Positions 1 through 10,900 of a stretch of 60,000 bases of DNA are shown here, one piece after another. The DNA lies in assembly GCA_030704615.1 (NCBI GenBank), contig CM060733.1, positions 47,990,001 through 48,050,000 on the forward strand, given 5' to 3'. The position numbers and the translations under genes were made by a program. Each line of letters starts with the position of its first letter. Positions within the stretch are counted from its first letter, which is position 1. This stretch comes from Takakia lepidozioides (Eukaryota; Streptophyta; Takakiopsida; Takakiales; Takakiaceae). The notes beneath the pieces are model-generated. The model saw only the letters and a list, made by a program, of their open reading frames with translations, was not told where the DNA came from and made no database searches.

Positions 1-870
1 ATCTGTTGTGGTGTCATTGATGAACGTTGTGATACAATGAGTGCGTGTGATGGAGGGTTGGTGTGTTTCGTTTGCACATCAGGGGAGAAGTGTCCCCTGC
101 TCATTCTTGTGTGCAATCCTTTAACACAAGAGTGGGCAGCACTTCCTCTACACCGTCTGAGCATGGTCCAGCTCAAGATGGTGCAACTCATCATGAGTGA
201 TGATAAGAAAACCTACAAAGTGTTAGTTGTAGGTCACCTCAAAAGCCGTCTGATAGCTGACTTCTTCGACTCTGGGACTGGAGAGTGGACCAGGGCAGAC
301 TGGTCTTCGGATCTCGTTTTTGGCTATCAATACCATTGGGAGATGGTAGACGACATTCTTGACGAGACTTGCGTTGGTCCTTGTGCATATGACTGTCAAG
401 AAGGACAACTGCTTGAGCTTAGCGACAACCCGTTACAAAGAGCATCTAAGCAAAGTTGTGCACTTGTAAAGGATCATTTGTTTGTCCTGCACGAGGAGGG
501 ACGTGAGGACACGGAGAACCCTGGGTATTTGATACCAGAGTATTGTATCACAGAGTTCCAACGCCAAAAGGGTGCACCAAATTGGATAAAATTGAGGGAT
601 CACATCTGTAGCGGTTTTGGGCACCCTCCATCAAGGACACGCTTCTTCATGAGGCTGAACGCATGCAAAGGTTTCCTGCTGGTGGTTGCATCCAATGATG
701 AAGGTTATACTTCACTTGCAAGGCTTTATGACTTGTCTACTGGTAAATGGCTCACCCTTCCAAACTTGCCGGGAAATAGACAAATTGGTTACGGAGATCT
801 GATGTGTGAACTTCAATGGGATGCCAGTCCATTCGTGACGGGAAGAATCCATTCAAGTGGGGGTGCTTAA
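1..870 (+). CDS. F-box/kelch-like protein, copy A (5' end outside window)
   Basis: The frame is open from base 1 and ends at a stop at 868-870, giving about 289 visible residues. By comparison with copy B at 29984, the missing N-terminus should hold the F-box, which recruits SKP1 to an SCF ubiquitin ligase. The visible part is the substrate-side beta-propeller-like region, with motifs such as LVCNPLTQEWAALP, YDLSTGKWLTLPNLPG and GYLIPEYCITEF. Of the three copies in the window this is the only one without an internal break. The last dozen residues (after WDASPF) differ from copy B because homology stops near base 840, so the C-terminus may have been replaced. The substrate is unknown. The F-box assignment rests on copy B. 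Confidence 0.7.
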   Translation: MCCGVIDERCDTMSACDGGLVCFVCTSGEKCPLLILVCNPLTQEWAALPLHRLSMVQLKMVQLIMSDDKKTYKVLVVGHLKSRLIADFFDSGTGEWTRADWSSDLVFGYQYHWEMVDDILDETCVGPCAYDCQEGQLLELSDNPLQRASKQSCALVKDHLFVLHEEGREDTENPGYLIPEYCITEFQRQKGAPNWIKLRDHICSGFGHPPSRTRFFMRLNACKGFLLVVASNDEGYTSLARLYDLSTGKWLTLPNLPGNRQIGYGDLMCELQWDASPFVTGRIHSSGGA

Positions 871-984
871 GGACTGCAGGTCAGCATGCTCCAAAACAGC
901 CGATGTGGCTGTTTGGGGTGAGTTTGGCATCCCTCTTTAAGCTCCCGACGAGATCAATTCAAGTCAGATGGTCAGCTGCAACAT

Positions 985-1625
985 ATGTCCAACATCAGAT
1001 ATCCTAAGTTAATCGACTCTATATCTTGGAAACAGGATCGCCCTGTCAAACAGGCTAAGTCCTGGCGGAAGAGAGTAGAAGAGATTCTCAAGGATCTGAA
1101 TCTCAATCCGCAAGTCTTGACCCTGCTGTATATATCTGACTTAGAGGCTGTAGTGTCCAAAGCCATGTCTGTTGCCAGGAAATTTTCTGATGAAAATGAA
1201 GTTAGGCAGAAAACTTCCCTGAACTTGTTTCCAGTCTGTGACATGGGGGAGGACATCATGGATGACCTCAAGGGTCTACCCACTCTCGGCACTAGACGGA
1301 AATTTAAACTCAGGCGGGAAGCCTACCTTTGAACAGCAAACAGAGTGCAATTGCAGAGAGGAAAGGGAGAGTGCAATTGCCTGTTGTGTGGGCAACCTGA
1401 AGACTATTCAATTTCTGATTCATTGTCCGGAGTTCTCTCATCAGAGAGACACTCTCCTCAAAACTATCTAGGGGATTGTGCCTGTACGTCTCTTTACCAA
1501 CTTTTGAAAGTCTCAAGGCTGAGCCAAAAGCCCAGGCCCTTTTGGGGCGTAGTTATCAAACCACACACAGCAGGTTGATGCTTGTGTGAAGGGATTTCTA
1601 GAGGATATCTGGAACACCCGGATCA
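985..1625 (+). mobile_element. Degenerate LINE-type ORF2 C-terminal remnant
   Basis: Three plus-strand frames share one degraded coding signal. The first runs from a start at 985 to a stop at 1330. The frame then shifts into a stretch with CLLCGQPED and later HQRDTL-like residues. This resembles the zinc-binding tail (zf-RVT-like, CxxCG...PED...HC) found after the reverse transcriptase of plant LINEs. A second copy of the tail lies at 28440-28890 with strongly similar wording, including QALWGLVIG and ACVKGFLEDIW. Several frameshifts and stops show it is dead. The family call is inference from the short Cys motif and the repeated context. Confidence 0.5.
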
Positions 1626-1639
1626 ATTGTTTATTCCAA

Positions 1640-2460
1640 GGTAAAGCTTACTACCGGCGTCAGCCCCTGACAAGGTAGGTTCTGTCCCTTTGTGTTCCGC
1701 TCAAACTGGGCGCGGGGTCAATGGCCACAAGGCTACGGCAAACAACGTCTTTTGTGTACATTCTCTCTCTTGCCCGAAGGCTACATCAAACAATAGCTTA
1801 TGAGTACATTCTCTCTGCAACCCGGCCGTCGAGTTTGCATACGGACGAGTGCCTCTGCGCGTGCCTTAATGTCAGTAGTGGGAAAACAAGTACCCCAAAA
1901 AGGTTCCGGGAGGGTTAAGTTGCCACGGAGTCAATGGCTGTAAGTCTATGGCTAGCCAACATTCGCAGGGAATGGCCTGTGTACATTCTCTCTTGCCCCC
2001 TGTGGACGTTTTGATATCTGTTTTTTCTTGTTATCCGTTACTGTCCTCTAAGCTGTTGGGTAAGGACTTTCAATACACATATCATGTACTCGCTACAATA
2101 GCCTGACATAAGTAACTAATGGCAATCGACAATTTGGTATAGGGGCCAGGTGCAAGGTGCTTTCAGTCTTTATCGTTTCCTCCTCATCAGAGAAATGTCA
2201 GGTACTGTGTCATTTTCTGAATATGGACGTGTTCTTTCTGCTGCTTGCTTAACTGCAGGGGCAAGTGGGAAATGGGGATGCATAACCGATTTGTAGGCTA
2301 GGTCTTGACAGTTTGCCAAAGGAGCAGCAAGGAAAGAGTGTTGTGGTTCTAGCATTTTTCCAAATATGATCTTGTTCAAATGTTTTCTGGTTTGGGCTCT
2401 TAAGAAGCTAGGCCAGTCCCCCAGACCCGAATCAGACAACCTGAGGAGTCCGATGTTTGT
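1640..2460. repeat. Dispersed repeat block shared with 28.8 kb, 32.0-32.7 kb and 41.2-41.6 kb
   Basis: The stretch 2008-2340 is nearly colinear with 32355-32675, and its first part with 41485-41575. Upstream, 1710-1990 holds three imperfect copies of a roughly 55-bp motif that begins GGGGTCAATGG and ends GTACATTCTCTCT. The same motif occurs near 28.89, 32.01, 32.28, 41.19 and 41.40 kb, and inverted at 50.70 kb. No convincing coding frame exists. It is probably the tail of a duplicated segment or a non-autonomous element. Confidence 0.7.
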
Positions 2461-3984
2461 GATGAGTCTTTACAAATCCAGTACCTGTCTGTTGAAATTT
2501 GCTTGCCTGGAAATGGCTCACGTCAAGGGTTCTTAAAAGCCTATGACTTGACAACCTGCACCACTATGTATGTGGATTGTCAATCAGTGGCTCCTTGTGG
2601 CCATGAGTGCGAGTGCCTTTTGTACAGTGTAAAGCACCTGCCCCAAGGGTTGGAATCTGACGGTGGGTGGGAAAATCCTGGAAATGCCTTGTAAAGCAGG
2701 TGCTTTACACTGCTGTGGAACCCAGCTGATATTCTCTTATCATTTGCTGACGTTTCTTTGAAACACTCTTCTGTTCAATCTCTTGCCCAGCCAATAACTG
2801 ATAACCAACTCTTCCTTTGCAAGTCTTGTGCTGTGGAGATCGTTGTCGGAGTTGATGCCCTCAAACTAGCAAAGGAAAATTATCAGCTGCTTGTAAGTCT
2901 GTAAAGCATGTCACCCACATTGTGGGCAAATGTAGCACCTGTAGCGCTGGCTGGTTGATTTAGCCGTTAAGACTCCTGCCACATTGCATGTGCGGTAATA
3001 GGGCTTGTTAACAAACAAGTAGGTACTTCAAAAGCTTGAGGAAATCTGCACTTATGATCATTGAAAGCGTAGAATGACTTGTTATAATTTGGGTGGCCAC
3101 ACAGGGTTGTTAGCAAACTTGTCATGACTTGGTAGCTGGAGGCGACTCTATATACATCTGTTTGTCCATGTCTCATCCTTTCCCTCCTCAGTGCTTCATG
3201 CTTGATTTTACGTGCATATTCATCTGCAAGGAATATCTATGGATGTAAATATTGGACTTTATTCTTTCTAAATACTTATATCATGCCCGTAAAACAACTT
3301 TGTTGATAACTGGATCCTGAGGCGAGCGATGTGAACTGGAGCTCCGCGTGTTGCCGTGTGAGAGTAGAAATGAAATGAAATTAAATGGTGCTTTATAACG
3401 TCCGCGGAATCATACAGCTTATGGGACAAAATGGAAGAAAACATGAGAGGTAACAAAATGAAAGCCAAGAATAAGAACTATTGTTCAAGTGATTGTCTAA
3501 AGGTGAAGGCCTCGTGCAGGTAAGCTGCCAAGCATTTCTGATCCTCATAGTGGAAGACTTCAGCGAGAGATTGGGTTCCACGGTATAAACTGTGGATTCT
3601 CCCATGGATCTCGTAGTATAGAGGGGGATAGAAGATGCAGTGTTCTTCAGTTTCAATTTCCCGGCTGCGGCCTATGCAAGCTTGGACATAGGCGGTCATC
3701 CCGTTGCAGAGCCAACGCGAGAGAGAAGAGCCAACGGTCATCTGTGCTTATCTCTCTCATTGTGATCTATGCTTAGAAGCTTCAACATTCAATCTCAGGC
3801 CATAGATCGGAAGTTGCCATTTTCCTGGGTATATTATCGAGAATGCCGAGTTTTTGCAATTAACACCACCTCCGTCCATCTACCATCTTAGGTCTGAGAT
3901 CGATGTAGCTCATGTTTGGGCGTTCAATGTGCCCCCAGCGTTCAACTCCCGTCACCACCTAGCAGGCTTCAGGTCAATCAAAGA
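2461..3984. other. Intergenic, no gene recognised
   Basis: Only short open frames without recognisable domains are present. Apart from the hairpin at 2625-2712, I see no repeats, RNA genes or conserved coding sequence. Confidence 0.5.
2625..2712. repeat. Perfect 17-bp inverted repeat (hairpin)
   Basis: CAGTGTAAAGCACCTGC at 2625-2641 is exactly reverse-complemented at 2696-2712, with a 54-base loop between. This would fold into a stem-loop if transcribed. It could be a small MITE remnant or a young hairpin. Nothing else supports a microRNA gene. Confidence 0.7.
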
Positions 3985-4514
3985 TGTCGTGCGCATATGT
4001 ATCGTTACACAACTACATCGCTGACCAAACCACACCACACATATATGCACAATAAAGTAGTCTGTCACAATGATAAACAAGCTAAAAGGACACACACTCT
4101 CAACACAAGAAATATGAAATCCATCGTTATCACTCTTTAAAAATAGAAGTCGAGCCAGGGGCATCCCAAGCTATGGGGACTCCACCCCACAACAACCTAC
4201 ACTCCTATCATAAGCACACTCAGATCTAAACGCATGAAAGAGCTCGGTCCCGCAGGCTCAACTCGAAAGAGATGAGCCGCGCGACTGCCGCTCTCGTGAA
4301 GATAAGACGGGTCAGGTGTCAAACTAAACTTGACACTTGATTTAACATCTGACCTAAATCCAAGTGTTAAATACAAATAACTAGTTTTATTCTAGCTAGT
4401 TTCACACTGTGCTTATTTAACTTGACAGCTGTCGTGCGCATACGTATCGCTACACAACTACATCGCTGTCCAAACCACACCACACATATATGCACAATAA
4501 AGTAGTCTGCCACA
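3985..4514 (-). repeat. 85-bp direct repeats (A1, A2) flanking the left LTR-like unit
   Basis: An 85-bp unit occurs at 3985-4069 and again at 4430-4514 in the same orientation with few differences. On the minus strand it begins TGTGRCAGAC and ends CGACA, so it has TG...CA ends of its own. The inner copy directly follows a purine tract on the minus strand, so 4514 is the likely outer edge of the gypsy 3' LTR. The outer copy may be the start of a second, truncated LTR. Confidence 0.65.
4071..4427 (-). repeat. 357-bp LTR-like repeat, left copy (probably 3' LTR)
   Basis: This segment is repeated at 15941-16297 with the same length and few substitutions. On the minus strand it begins TGTCAAG and ends TTTATCA, matching the TG...CA rule. 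With the adjoining 85-bp unit it would make a 444-bp LTR (4071-4514). It follows the coding region in the minus-strand sense, as expected for a 3' LTR. I see no clear target-site duplication around it. Confidence 0.65.
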
Positions 4515-4530
4515 ATCGCCCCCCTAGCTG
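4515..4530 (-). other. Polypurine tract before the 3' LTR
   Basis: Read on the minus strand, CTAGGGGGGCGAT directly precedes TGTGGCAGAC, the likely first bases of the 3' LTR. A purine run in this place primes plus-strand DNA synthesis in LTR retrotransposons. Confidence 0.6.
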
Positions 4531-4774
4531 GTGGATAGGTCCCTCTAACTCCAGATAGCTACAAGATGTAATAGCCACAGCCGTACTAAGTCCTCTATCA
4601 CTGTCTCTATTGCACTCAAACCCTATAGACCAAGAGGCCGGGTACAAGAGTAGCCCCATCGTTAGTCGCCGTCTTGCAATCTGTGAACTTGAGCTAGGAC
4701 CTCGTGTGTTCAAGGTCTCCTAGTAGCTGGGCCTTGCGTTTCTTGTTAGCCTTCCATGGTTGTATCCACTCCCA

Positions 4775-5112
4775 CTATCCAATGCAATGTGGACATAACC
4801 AATCCCCATCCGGAACCATCTCAAGAGGTGGAGTCAAGCATCCCATATGCCAACCTCTAGAGCATCGATCACACACCAGCATGGTGGCTGTCACTTTAGC
4901 AGACCCACACAACATGCACCTCAAACCTGCAGATACCACTGCCAGGTTTGGGTCAATCCTGCCATCAACATTCGGAAGGTGACATGACGCACAATTACTC
5001 ACATGGTCCTTCCAAGTTATGTCATCCCGACCCTCCAAGACCAAGACGCCTGAGGGCAAGACCTCTCGAACCCTCAAAATAACACGTCCTGCAGTCACAT
5101 CCAGGGTCTGTA
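4775..5112 (-). pseudogene. Integrase C-terminal module and PHD finger of the gypsy polyprotein
   Basis: After a one-base frameshift near 5112 the polyprotein continues in a neighbouring frame to a stop at 4775. First comes a GPY/SH3-like integrase tail (TAGRVILRVREVLPSG, VLEGRD), then an NCASC cysteine pair, then a PHD finger. The eight ligands follow the C4HC3 pattern: CMLC, CDRC, HMGC and CPHC, with the typical Trp two residues before the last pair (DGDWLCPHC). PHD fingers read the H3 tail, often by its lysine-4 methylation state. Here it occupies the place where chromoviruses carry a chromodomain, so it could guide integration to chosen chromatin. The targeting role is inference; the zinc ligands are seen directly. 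Confidence 0.8.
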
Positions 5113-6233
5113 GGAGCAGTCTGCTGCAGATAGACATAGTCACCAGGGTTGAATCTCCGAACCCCAGGACGATAGCCCCCACCACGTATGGTAGCATACC
5201 TCAACGTATCACGGTGTTGTGCAATGACAAGGTTCTCGAAAGCCATGGGCATAACTCTCTTGAACAACTCTGCACGCTGCTCACATGCACGTGCCCACAC
5301 GTCCGGATCGTCAAGGTTAAGAACTGTAGCAGCTTCTCTGCGAATTGATGTAGGCAAATCCGGCTCTCGGTTAAAGAGAAGAAAGTATGGTGAGAAGGAG
5401 GCAAGTGATGCTTGCTTGCTGAACGTGTAGCCCATGGCTAACCAGGGTAACTGAAGGTCCCAATCTCCTAGGTGTCCCTTCTGCAAGCCATACTTGCGTA
5501 AACCCCTCTTTACTGTCTGAACAACTCTCTCTGCCAAGCCATCGGCCTTAGGATGATCCCGAGAAGTGGTGCGGTGGTCTATCAAGGCCTTGTCACACAA
5601 CGCCTGAAACTCCCCCAAGAACTCTCTCCCTTGGTCCGTGATTACCTCAGCTGGAGCACCGAATCGGCTAAGCACACAATCCAAGAATGCATACGCAGCT
5701 CCCTCACTAGCCTTATCAGGCAATGGAACCAATTCAATCCACTTGGAGAAGTGCTCCACCATCACCAACACGTACTTGTTGTGGCGCATGGTCAGTGGCA
5801 ACGGCCCTGCGAAGTCAAGACTCCACCTGTAGCCCAATCCCATGATCGGAAGAGGGTGCAATTGTGGAGTAGGGGCGTTGAATGAAGCACGCACCCTGTC
5901 ACACACCATGCACCTAGCCACAAATTGTTGCACCTCTGTGTGCATACCACGCCACCAATACTGCCCCTGCAGTAGACTATGAGTGCGTCGCACCCCAAAA
6001 TGCCCCAACTCCTCATGGGCATGCCGCACTAACCGTGCCCGCTGGGTTGGGTGAGGCACAATCCTCACTCGACCATCCTCCCACACTCAGAGCAGGTGTG
6101 TCCCCTCCCACTTGAACCTCTTGGCTCGTTGTAGGATCCGATCCCTCTCCTTGGCAGTCACAGTGGCTGCAGTGTCTCCAGTGCGGAGGTAGTTCAACAC
6201 AACTGAATCCTCATGTATATCTTTGGCGCCACC
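5113..6233 (-). pseudogene. Integrase domain of the gypsy Pol
   Basis: The zinc-binding HHCC module is visible as the HAHEELGH stretch followed by CMVC. The catalytic core shows the DDE triad: Asp in SLDFAGPL, Asp in VITDQGREF, and Glu in the ADGLAERVVQTVKR helix. It integrates the cDNA into host chromatin. A TGA at 6087-6089 interrupts the linker before VWEDGRVR, and reading continues in the same frame as reverse transcriptase on both sides. The stop looks like a CGA to TGA transition. Otherwise the domain is full length. A one-base insertion near 5112 separates it from the tail and PHD finger. Confidence 0.9.
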
Positions 6234-6236
6234 TTA

Positions 6237-7910
6237 CTCATTGCTGGCCTCAGGGTCCTCAGACACTTGATCTACAGTCATCCCTGTTGCAGGTCCAACC
6301 TGGCCTTCCGCTACCAAGATACACAGAAATGCAGATGCATGCCATCCGGGCACCATCTCCTCGTCCGTCTCACCATGCCACCGAGCTCCAGTGTCATCCT
6401 GCTGGCTTGTGCATGGATTGCGACTCAACCCATCTGCATTGCGATTGACCAAACCCGGTCGATGCACCACCTGAAAGTCATACTCTTGAAGGATGAGTAC
6501 CCACCGTGCAAGCTTCTCCGTAAGCTTGTCTGACTCCATCAACCACTTGAGTGGTTGGTGATCCGTGACAAGGGTGAAGAGATTGCCGTATAGATAGCAC
6601 CTGAAGTGTGCCACGGCCCACACTGCAGCTAAGCATTCTCCCTCATATGAGCTATACTTAGACTCTGCAGCATTGTTCGAGCGGCTAGCATAAGCCACTA
6701 CGAACTCTCTTCCCTCATCATCCACCTGTGTGAGCACCGCTCCAAGCCCCAGCATGCTCCAATCTGTATGCAACTGAAAATGACGCCCCCTGATAGGTCG
6801 TCTCAAGATGGGCGCCGAGGTCAACCTCGCCTTGAGCTCTTGAAAAGCTTGTTCTTGCTCATCTTCCCACTGCCACTCCTAGTCCACCTTGGTCAGCTTG
6901 GTTAGAGCCTTTGCAATGGCACTAAATCCCTTAACAAACCGTCTGTAATAGTTTGCTAACCCCATGAAAGCTCGAACTCGGCTCACATCCGTGGGGCGTG
7001 GAACCTGTGCAATGGACTCTACCTTAGTCTGTTGTACCCCCAATCCTCCAGGATATATCATGTGACCCAGATACTCAATCTGGTTGTGGAAAAACTTGCA
7101 CTTTCCCGGATGTAACTTCAATCCGTGCGTCCTCAAGCGCTCAAACACCCCCTAAAGGTGTCTCTCATGCTCCTCCACCGTAGCACTAAAGATGATGATG
7201 TCATCTATGTAGCACCGAGCAAACTCCACCCCTGCTAGAATCCTGTCCATGACTCTTTGAAACTCAGCGGGAGCGTTTTTAAGCCCAAATGGTAAGAACC
7301 GCCACTGGTATAAGCAATCCTTCCCGTGCTCATTGATCCCCCAGAATGCCGTCTTTTGCTTATCCGCCTCCTTGATCGGCAACTGGTGATATCCGGATCA
7401 TAAATCCAACGTGCTAAAGACCTTGGAATGCCCAATGGCATCAAAGATCTCCTCTGGTGTCGGCATGGCATACCTATCGGACTTGGTCTGACGATTTACA
7501 GGCCGGTAATCACCGCACATACATCTCTCCGTCCAATTGCCATAGACATCCTTCTTGGCTGGCATCACTGTGGCTGAAGCATACTCTCCACCAGAGAGCT
7601 CCACCAAACCTGCCTCCCAGAGATCTTGAGTCCTCATCTGAATCAAAGACCTCTCTATGTCACTGTATCTATAGGGTCTCCGAAAGATTGGCGTGTCAGT
7701 GGCCAACTCAATACGGATCTCTTGACCCTTCAGTGCTCCCAAGTCCTTCAAACTGAAGGCAAAGCAATTCCTGTAAGCCCTCAGGAACCGCCGTATACGT
7801 CGTCTCTCTCCTCCGGTGACAATGGGTCCAATGTCAGGCTCCCAATTGTCCTCCGTAACTGCAACCTTAAGTCCAGTGGGCTTAGAGGTAGAGGACGCGT
7901 CCCGTGGTTG
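6237..7910 (-). pseudogene. Reverse transcriptase and RNase H of the gypsy Pol
   Basis: Reverse transcriptase motifs run in order: FRRPYRYS, MPAKKD, DYRPVN, FSTLDL, LPFGLKNAPAEFQRVM, the catalytic YIDDI near 7200, then LGH and FMGLANYYRRFV. RNase H follows with LHTDWSMLGLGAVL, YSSYEGECLAAVWA and TDHQPLKWL, and ends with the NADGLSR signature. Both copy the element RNA into DNA. In-frame stops at 7398-7400 (TGA), 7149-7151 (TAG) and 6879-6881 (TAG) break it, and TAA at 6234-6236 closes it. All are explained by single C-to-T changes on one strand or the other. There are no frameshifts in this part, so decay is recent or driven by point mutation. It is continuous in frame with the methyltransferase upstream, separated only by the TAG at 7911-7913. 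Confidence 0.92.
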
Positions 7911-10900
7911 CTATGCTGCAACCTCTTGAGCAGTACTTCCTTCCTGCTCAGTCAATGACAAGGCCTCATCCTGCCCCATCATCTCATCATTGAGAACCTC
8001 CTCATCCCGAGAAGAATCCCCAACCTTATCCATCACAGCTGCCTTGGCTGCCAACTCCCTCTGAACCTCGAGTACCTCCCACGTGTGCCATGGATGTCTA
8101 CACCCCGTGGTCATCACCGGCTCGCCCCCACTCGCTGCCTGTACCGTCTCGGTAGGCAGAGAGACTGTCAAGGGAAGTGCACTCCGCACTCTACGTTGCT
8201 CAGCCATAGCCAAGCTGATAATCCAGGTCAAGCAATTGAGATCCATTGCTTGCCCCAACACCTGACGACGTGATGCCTCAGAAAGAGAAGGCACCGTCGT
8301 GGTCCCAGTGGAAAATCCCATAGCCCGTTCTCGCTCGTCGGCATTAGGCTCCACTAACTGTTGCAACTGAGCATCCCACAGGAGGCCAGGTCCACCATCC
8401 CGAAAAGCATAGGATCCTGGGAAGCTGAGCAGTGTAGGTAATGCTGCTCGTGGTTGACCCACCCTATTGACCACTGCCAAAGGCGAACGGTCATCGTGTC
8501 TCACACGTTGAGACTGCCTCCGTGTGTCCAAAATGCTGTCCACTATGAGGTGTGTTGGCCGCTGCACCCCATCAAATGCACGCTTGAGCAGTGCGGGTGG
8601 CATCAAGTTAGTCCACCATAGCCGTGGACGATGAGCCCGTGATCCCACTGCAGCTGCATCCAACAGCACTGCTGACCCAAGCCACGACCGGACTTGATGC
8701 ACACTGGCCATCACCCTGGCCCGAGAATCGCCCATCAGTGGCACATTCTCCAAGATGTATGCTGGCGATACAGCTTGATGAAGCTGCAAGTGGCGCAAAA
8801 TCCGCACCATCTCCCAAAACAGACCCGTCCTCGAGTCTCGCAATCCATTGCCATGCCCCGCTGATGAATGCCCTTGGCAGGGCCAACCTGCCACTACCAG
8901 ATCAATGGAGCCCACCTGCTCCAAATCCGGCGCCCCCAGCAACGAAATGTCTGCTGGCAAGGCTTGTTGGTATCCACGAACTGCAGACACTGGCAACAAA
9001 GCAGGGTACTGCTGTACCAACTGAGCAACATGACGCAGTGAGACGCGTCGTGCAGTTTCATCCCTCTCCACATACAGGTAACGCCTTACCCGCACACCTG
9101 CCTGTAGCACAGCAGCCAATCCGGTGCTGATCCCGCCAAACAAGTCCAGAAGGCAAATGCCTTCATCCGGATACTGCCACACAATAGGTTTGGTATCCAA
9201 TGGTGACAATTGAGGTGGTCCTGGTGCAATACCCGCACTCCCCTCCTCTCCTGACGGTACAAAAGCCTCTACCCAGGCTTGTTGCACCCGTCGATCAGCA
9301 ACCTGCTGCAAATCCTTGCTCGTACCCCACAATGGAGTGTGAGCAACCATGGCAGGCAACTCCGCCATACCATGCATGTCATCCTGCTCTGCTGGAGGTG
9401 GCACATCTTCTACATGGGCATTGCCTTCCAGCAACTCTCCAGGCCAACTAACTGCAGCTGTAAAGGCGGCTAGTGTTGGCATCTTGCCCCGCTGGGCAGC
9501 CGCTATATCCCCAATGAATGTCACAAGGAGCTGTGCACGGCGACCATCGCCTGACTGCCATCCAGGCCTGTAGGATGCTGACTCCTCCCAAAAGTCCAGG
9601 GTGAAGCCCATGGGGTATAACACTGCCCCACCAACAAGGACATCGTAAGAGACCGCGTCTGTCACAATGGCCTTGGCTCGCATTACTGAGCCATCGATAT
9701 GATGATCCGGCTGCAGTCTAATGGCCAATGTCTGCTCTGATCCTCCCAGAGATGTCTGTATCTGGAAAGGACAAGGCTCCATATCCGCCTCCATGAGGCC
9801 CAAACCTGCAATAGCAGCTCTGCCCAACATAAGTGGCTGAGCTCCCGAGTCCAACAAGACCCGCAGTGGCCGGTACTTCTTGCCTGCCGGTCCACTCAAA
9901 GTGAAAATGTCTCCTTGGTTGTCTAACATGACAACTCCAGGTGTCACCATGGCGCGCTCAAAGGCTGGCCTAGCTGGCAGCTCCGTCAACCTGGCAACTG
10001 CAGCTTGCCAGGGCGCAGCCGTGGCAGTCTTGACCCTCAAATCCGAGGATCCCTCTGCCACTACACCTTCCACTAACTCCGCAGAAGATGAAGTGACCTC
10101 CCCACTCTCACAGAGTGTTGCTGCTAGTCTGAACACTGCAGCTGGCCTTACCCCCGGCGTCACAATCATGGTTGCCGAGAACAGTGGGGCTTGACACACA
10201 GAGGTGGCTGGCCCCAATAACACACCGGTAGCAGGTGTCAGGGCTGCACGTGTAGCTCTCCCCAATGGCATAGTAACCTCCGCCTCGGTAACAGTCGGGC
10301 GAGAACTAGGTGCCATGGTTGGCGTCGACACAGTCTCTGCCAATGTGAATGACTGAGGAAGCCTCGCCTGACGGCTTGCCTCCCCACGCTGTGGATCCAA
10401 TTCCACCTCTGCACCTCGTGGCTCAGGAACTCGTGCTGCTCCTCGAGTCACGGCTGCAGCAGACTCCACCTGCTCTAGTGGTAGTGCTGCTCCGCACATG
10501 AATCCCATGCCTCCCATATCTCCTCCCTCAGGAGCAGGAGGTGGACCATCACGCCTGGGAGCCGGTACCGCTTGAGCTATAGCCATGGCAGCAAGCCTCT
10601 GCTCTAGCTGCTGAAGCCGATTGGCCATGCCTTGGTCAACACCCTGACCTTCGCATCCTTGGCCATGTTGAGCTTGCCCTTGGCCTGCACCTCGTGCCCG
10701 ACCACCTCGTCCTCTTTGGGCTGGTCTACCTCGCCCCCGGCCACCATTGTTCCCTTGGAACTGGCCTGGGCGCAACTCAGGATGCAAATCATAACACTGG
10801 GCATCTCCATGCCCATACTTGCCACAATGCCCACACTGCAACTGTGCAGGCTGTGCTTGTGCCGGCATTTTGCCATTCTCTGGCAATCTCTCTTGACATG

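Noticed and set aside
8624-9130. Plus-strand 168-codon frame
   Set aside because: It lies antisense to the methyltransferase and has no recognisable domain; it is a composition artefact. The same holds for 10694-11179.
8214-9176. The methyltransferase as a host gene lying by chance inside a transposon
   Set aside because: It shares strand and frame with the protease before it and the reverse transcriptase after it, has no introns and no start of its own.
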